Below, piece after piece: positions 55,256 to 64,000 of a stretch of 64,000 nucleotides of DNA (position 1 is its first letter; each line of letters opens with the position of its first letter). This DNA is from Anaeromyces robustus. Taxonomy: Eukaryota > Neocallimastigomycota > Neocallimastigomycetes > Neocallimastigales > Neocallimastigaceae. Under the pieces are notes generated by a model, which searched no databases, was not told the DNA's origin, and was given only the letters and a program-made list of their open reading frames with translations. Made by a program: the position numbers and the translations under genes. The stretch covers positions 1 through 64,000 of the forward strand of contig MCFG01000157.1 of NCBI GenBank assembly GCA_002104895.1, read 5' to 3'.

Positions 55256-56436
55256 TTAATTAATTAATTCATTCATTCATTCATTTATTAATGACTTATT
55301 TAAAAATAATGAAATACTTAATCATTATTTAAGTTATTAAAGATTACTAGTTTTATATAAAATAATAATAAAAGAATTAAAATAAATTAAATTACTTTAT
55401 ATTATAACAACATAAAATTATATATATATATAAATGAAAGATTTTAATAGTTTAATATAATAACTTCATTCAAATAATAAATAAAATGAAAATAAATAAA
55501 TAATAATAAAAATTATATTAATGTTAACTATTAAAAAATATATAATTATATTATAGTTATTTAATAAAAACAAAAAAAAAACTTAAATAAATAGTCATAT
55601 TTTTCAATATATATTATAATTATAATATATTATATTATTAATATTATATTATTTAAATCTTTTATATATTTGTATATAATATATTTGTATATAAATAATG
55701 ATATTTATTTTATTATTTATATACTTTAATTAATATATATATATATACATGGATTTTTAAAATAATCAACCCTGTTTTTTTATTATTTTATATTCTTTTT
55801 TAATTTTTTATTTTCTTTTTTTTTTTTTTTTTTTTTTTAAATTTATTTTATTATATATTTATTTATTTTAATATAGGGAATAACTTCAAATACTAAAGGT
55901 AATATTAATATGTTTAATATATAATAGAAAATATATTTAAATATATAAATAAAAAAAATAAAAATGAATTTTTAAAAAAATAATAAAATAAAATTTGAAT
56001 TTCCTTTTATAACATTATTATTCAATATTTGATATTTCATAAAACTTCTAATTTATTATAATAAAAATTATTTTGTTATATCAATAATATAAATTTTATA
56101 ATTTATAAAATATATATGAATTAATAAAAATTTCACAAAAATTTAAATTTCAGAATTAAAAAAAAAAAAAAAAAAAATCATCAGAGAAATTCACATACAA
56201 TAGTAAAAATTTAAAATATTAAGGAAATTTTTTTTTTTTTTTAATTTTATTATTTTAAAATTCATTCAATTTACTAAATTCATAAATATTATTAATTTCT
56301 AATTTAATATTTAAAGTATATATAACCTTAATCAACTTTAAAATATTATTTTTATATATTTTTTTTTACTTTTGACTTTCTTTTATTACTTTTTTTATTA
56401 TTATATTATATTAAAAAATAAAAAAAGTAACAGAAA
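55128..56436. other. Divergent spacer between orphan and RING genes
   Basis: Contains a TTTA array at 55196-55257 followed by attaatt and attc units, long T and A runs, and an ATTATTACTTTTTTTATT-type leader just before the RING start. No gene was seen. Confidence 0.65.
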
Positions 56437-57081
56437 ATGCAAAACTTGAAAAATAATTCAAAAGATGAAATATCATTAAAAACTTTTTCATTAAAAGAAT
56501 TAGTTAATGTAGATGAAAAAAATTGTGACAATAATAATAATGTTATAAAAGATAAAAAAATATTAAATAGAAATAGAAATTTTAATAATAATAATAATAA
56601 TAAATTGGATAAAAATGAATGTGATAACAAAACTAACTTAATTATTAATAATTTAAAAGATATTAATGATATTCCTCCATTTAATTGTATGACTACGACT
56701 GCAACAATAGCAACTTTAAATAAAGCAGCCTTTGTAAATACTGATTCAAATCATATAAATAATACTAATAATATTATTAAGAATCAAATTCAAAAAGAAA
56801 AAAATTATACCAATAATAAAAATCATAATACAATACTATCAGTAAATAATATTGAAAATACCAATAATACCAAAATTAATACCAATATTAATATTAATTC
56901 CAATAATTCTAATAAACGGAAATATCATGAAATAAATGAAAATAATTCAAATATTCATTCACCTTCCCAATCTATAAAAATAAAAATAAAACGATTATCT
57001 AATAATCAATACGTCAAAGAAAAGATTAATAGTATAAAATCCTTTTCTTCACCGTTAAAATCAAATTCGATAAATTCAACC

Positions 57082-57142
<61 letters not shown>

Positions 57143-57268
57143 TTAATATTAATATTAATATTAATGATAGTAATGAAATCAAAGATATTGTTATAATTAA
57201 TAATATCAATAATAAAAAAGTTAATATTTCTACTACTAATATTGATACTAACACAAATACCGATAATA

Positions 57269-57304
<36 letters not shown>

Positions 57305-57649
57305 TACCAAAAAAAATGTTTTGGGATGATTTTATTGGAGGAGCTTCATCAAGTAGTAATTATAAAGGAAAGCATCGTTCATTAACAGAAGATGAAAAAT
57401 TTGAAAAATATGCTCTAAATTATATTGATGATGATAATGTTCCTATAGAATTTTTTACTGAAACCAGTGGCAAACCAAAATCAGAACCTATTGAAGTGAT
57501 AGATCTTGATGATTATGCCACAACTAATGCTACAAGTAATAATGATGATTATATTTTAATTAATGATAATAGTTCTGCAAGATCAACAACTGATGATGAT
57601 GATATAGTTGTTGTTTCAGATGTTGATAATAATACCAATAATAGAAATG

Positions 57650-57683
<34 letters not shown>

Positions 57684-58160
57684 TACATTATCCGAAGATG
57701 AATTATTGGCACTAAGATTACAATTAGAAGAACAAGAAAATTATAATAATAGAATGGTATTTTTTCCTTCTTTCTCTTTTAATATATATATATTATTCTT
57801 ATTAATTTAAATGATTTCAATTCATTAATGATATTATCATTCATAATATATAATAATATAATATATATATTTTCTTATTAATAATATAACAAATATATAA
57901 TATAAAATATAATATTTAACCAAAATCAAATTAAATCAAATTCAATAAAATAAAAATAGGCTCGGTTAAGTAATATAGAATTCTATAATAATTTACCAAA
58001 CTTTTTTGATATAGATGATTTTCAAATTAATTCATTCTATTCATCTTTAAATAGTTTAACATCACCTATGTTTATGAACTCAAGGTAATATATTTATGTT
58101 ATTTTGTTTTTTATTTTACTTTATTTTACTTTTGTCTTATTCATTAACTTAACCAATGAT

Positions 58161-58259
<99 letters not shown>

Positions 58260-58578
58260 TTAAATGATATCTTTTCTTTTTTATTAATAATTACATATAT
58301 ATTTATATATTTATATGTTTATAAATTCCCATTCAATGAATAAATTATTAGGGGTTATGTAATGGATTTAAGAAATTATGTCGAAGATGAAGAATTAGAT
58401 GACAGTTATGAAGGCTTATTAAGATTAGAAGAAAGAATAGGAAATGTTAAACATAATTTAGATTCTACACTTGTAAATAAAAATAAAATAATAAAATATA
58501 ATAAAAATAATAAAGAAATACAAGAAACGGAGTAAATATATTTTTTTTGTTTTGTTTTATTATATAAAATTACTAAAA

Positions 58579-58650
<72 letters not shown>

Positions 58651-59144
58651 GAACTATTAAATATTAATTATTAATTTATTAATTATTATTTATTCATTAG
58701 CTGTCCAATATGTCTTTTAAATTATGAAAATAATGAAACATTAAGAAAACTTTTATGTTCTCATACTTTCCATAAAGATGTAAATAAAAATATTATATAA
58801 TATAATATTTAATATCTAATATTTAATTATATCGTACAATATATATATCAAAAATATACAAATTAATTTTATAAATATATATATTAAATCTATATATTAA
58901 TGCTATATATATAAAGTGTATTGATAACTGGTTTAAAACAAGTTCAACCTGCCCAGTGTAATTATCTTATATATTATTATTATTATTAATTATTAATTAT
59001 TAATTATTAATTATTAATTATTAATTATTAATTATTAATTATTATTATTATTATTATTATTTATTATTTATTATTTATTATATATATCTAAATTATAAAT
59101 ATTTTAGATGTCGTACAGACTTAAAAGATAAATTAAAGAAATGA
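56437..59144 (+). CDS. RING-H2 E3 ubiquitin ligase candidate with SUMO-interacting-like motifs
   Basis: Exons 56437-57756, 57960-58084, 58352-58531, 58701-58779, 58917-58957, 59108-59144 give 593 residues. The long N-terminal part is Asn-rich and disordered, with poly-Asn from AAT codons. Two acidic-hydrophobic patches, PIEVIDLDDY (about 352-361) and DDDIVVVSDVD (about 386-396), look like SUMO-interacting motifs. The RING-H2 is split over exons 4-6 at the extreme C-terminus: CPICLLNYEN, LLCSHTFHKDCIDNWF, STCPVCRTD, with all eight ligands in C3H2C3 order. RING-H2 proteins bind E2 enzymes and catalyse ubiquitin transfer. A C-terminal RING plus SIMs resembles Arkadia/RNF4-type SUMO-targeted ligases; that role is inference. 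The exon 5 donor (gtaatt at 58958) was chosen because it alone keeps the last Cys pair in frame. Confidence 0.87.
58160..58261. repeat. (TTTA)n microsatellite in RING-gene intron 2
   Basis: About 25 TTTA units within intron 58085-58351. Confidence 0.96.
58579..58650. repeat. AAT array joined head-on to an ATT array (perfect inverted repeat) in RING-gene intron 3
   Basis: About ten AAT units run directly into about thirteen ATT units, so the two halves are reverse complements and could fold into a roughly 30-bp hairpin in the intron 58532-58700. Confidence 0.92.
58986..59040. repeat. (ATTAATT)n heptanucleotide array in RING-gene intron 5
   Basis: About eight attaatt units, then ATT and ATTT units, in intron 58958-59107. 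Confidence 0.93.
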
Positions 59145-59214
59145 AAGTAGAAAAAAATATTAAAACATAATTTATATTATTTATATCATCAAAAAAAAAA
59201 AAAAAAAAAAAAAT

Positions 59215-59245
<31 letters not shown>

Positions 59246-59503
59246 TTATTCATCCAATAAATCTTTAATATTTACACAACATAAATAATTATAAATAAGG
59301 GTTAATTAATAATATTAAAAATACTAAAATTATATAATTTATATGAAAATATTTATATATTATAATAATAATAATAAAAAAGTATTAAATATTTTATCTT
59401 TCTTTCTTTATATTATTTATTACTTTATAATTTTATTTTATTTAATAGAAATTTTGAATTAATATTTTTTATTTTTATTTTTATTTTTTCTTTATTTTAT
59501 TTG

Positions 59504-59559
<56 letters not shown>

Positions 59560-59687
59560 TAATTAGAGTTTTATTGTTTTATTAGTAGAAGTATAATTAA
59601 TTATTATTTATTTATTTATTGATTTATTTATTTATTGATTAATTGATTGATTATTAGTTATTGGTTATTTATTTCACTTTATTTTAT
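59145..59687. other. Convergent 3'-3' spacer
   Basis: 3' UTRs of the RING and DCAF7 genes, with a poly-A stretch at about 59191-59242 and an ATT run at 59511-59556. No gene was seen. Confidence 0.7.
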
Positions 59688-62724
<3,037 letters not shown>

Positions 62725-64000
62725 ATTATATACAATATATTATTTTATTTTCTTTTTTGTTTTTTATTACGATTATTGATTTTATTGTTATGTTATTACT
62801 TTATAATGTATATTATTAAATTATAAAATATAAAATGATGGTTTAATTATGTATGAAAATATTTATATATAATGGCTAAATATAAAATGACATTTATATA
62901 TCAAAATTCATTTAAATTTTTCTAATATTTTATAATAAAATAAATAATAAAGTATACAGATAAAAAAACATAAATCATGAACATAAAATGAAATTATTTA
63001 ATTATTATATATAGAATTAAAATACCTTTTATATAATTATAATTCAATTTATAAATTTTTATTAATAAAAATAATTAAATATATATACTGAATAAATCTT
63101 TTGTACAAGAATTATTTATATATATGATGATTTTAATTAAATAATAAATATGTTATAAATTTCCAGTAATTTAATGAATCTGTATTTGTTTATTATTATA
63201 ATATTTTAATAAATAAAAAAAAATATAAAATAAAATTATATAAATTAATATTAATTTTATTAAAATTTGTTTTATAATTCATTATTATAATTATAATTAG
63301 TATTATATTTAATTGATATAAAGAATTTCAAAATCCCATCACTAATTGTAATTCATTTTATTATTTATATAAAAATTAAATAATAACCTTTATAAAGTTA
63401 TTCTATTTATTCTTCCGTTTTTTTTTTTCTTTTTTATAAAAAATCTATTGTATTGGTATTATATTTATTTTTATTATTGTTTATTTTATTTTTTTTCCTT
63501 TCAATAACCTTGTTTTATTTTTATTATGATTGATATCGTTTAATAAATAATTATGAATAATGAAAAATAAAAATAAATAAACATATATATCAAATTGGAA
63601 ACGGAAAAATTGAATAAAAAACAATGACATACATATGTATTTATTTAATATTTTACATATATAATTTTAATTTTTATTTTTTTTTTTCCTTTTTTTTAAA
63701 AAAAAAATAAAAAAAAAAAAAAAAAGAACTCTTTTTACAAGGTTTTCTTATATTAGTTTAGAAAAATAACTATTTATTTTTTATCTTTACTGTAAATTAA
63801 AAAATTTCTTTTTTAATTCTTACCTTATTTATATTGGTAAGAGTAAATAAAATTATATATGTACTATTATATATATTACATGAGCAAAATAATAATATAT
63901 AATATTAATTAAAAACTTTTAATATATTTATAAAATATTATAAATATTATTTATTATTTAAACGGTAAATTAATATATTGTATATTATAATATATTATAA
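62725..64000. other. Region upstream of DCAF7 to window end
   Basis: AT-rich, with T and A runs at about 63418-63445 and 63677-63726. It presumably contains the DCAF7 promoter. No exon with coding character was recognised before the window edge. Confidence 0.6.

Overview
This window is extremely AT-rich eukaryotic DNA with compact genes, many short GT-AG introns, long homopolymers and very long ATT, TTTA and AAAAT arrays. Three things together point to an anaerobic gut fungus (Neocallimastigomycota): a GH18 chitinase carrying chitin-binding modules, a class C-type seven-helix receptor with a bacterial solute-binding-protein ectodomain, and asparagine-rich proteins with near-complete avoidance of G/C outside exons. 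Genus and species cannot be fixed from the sequence alone. All gene models below were spliced by eye. For the multi-exon genes, exon phases add up to one open frame; exceptions are stated.

Layout, left to right: (1) 1-5177 minus, the solute-binding-protein/class C receptor, cut by the window edge. (2) 7545-11087 plus, a 1180-residue Asn/Lys/Ser-rich single-pass membrane protein with Pro-rich repeats. (3) 12981-14757 plus, casein kinase 2 regulatory subunit beta. (4) 16093-18652 minus, bifunctional AICAR transformylase/IMP cyclohydrolase. (5) 19599-23368 and 24388-28257 plus, two tandem nicastrin genes, each of 14 exons with the same intron phases. (6) 29472-34665 minus, COPII cargo adaptor Sec24, 17 exons. 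(7) 37084-39271 plus, bystin/Enp1. (8) 40099-45404 minus, NSF/Sec18, 17 exons. (9) 46342-47002 minus, a small coiled-coil protein. (10) 50017-52748 plus, the CBM18-GH18 chitinase. (11) 54617-55127 minus, a small orphan. (12) 56437-59144 plus, a C-terminal RING-H2 protein with SUMO-interacting-like motifs. (13) 59688-62724 minus, the WD40 protein DCAF7/WDR68.

The genes do not form an operon-like pathway. Several act in the secretory and membrane system (Sec24, Sec18/NSF, nicastrins, chitinase, receptor); others are housekeeping genes (CK2 beta, purine synthesis, ribosome biogenesis, DCAF7).

The most unusual content is the tandem duplication of nicastrin, the ectodomain subunit of gamma-secretase, which yeast and other Dikarya generally lack. 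Also notable are the receptor architecture with four exons of 14-22 nt, introns consisting almost wholly of microsatellite (up to about 1 kb in NSF and DCAF7), a lone GC-rich hairpin beside the Sec24 stop codon, and an exon-phase conflict in the CK2 beta N-terminus that suggests a one-base indel or an unrecognised exon.
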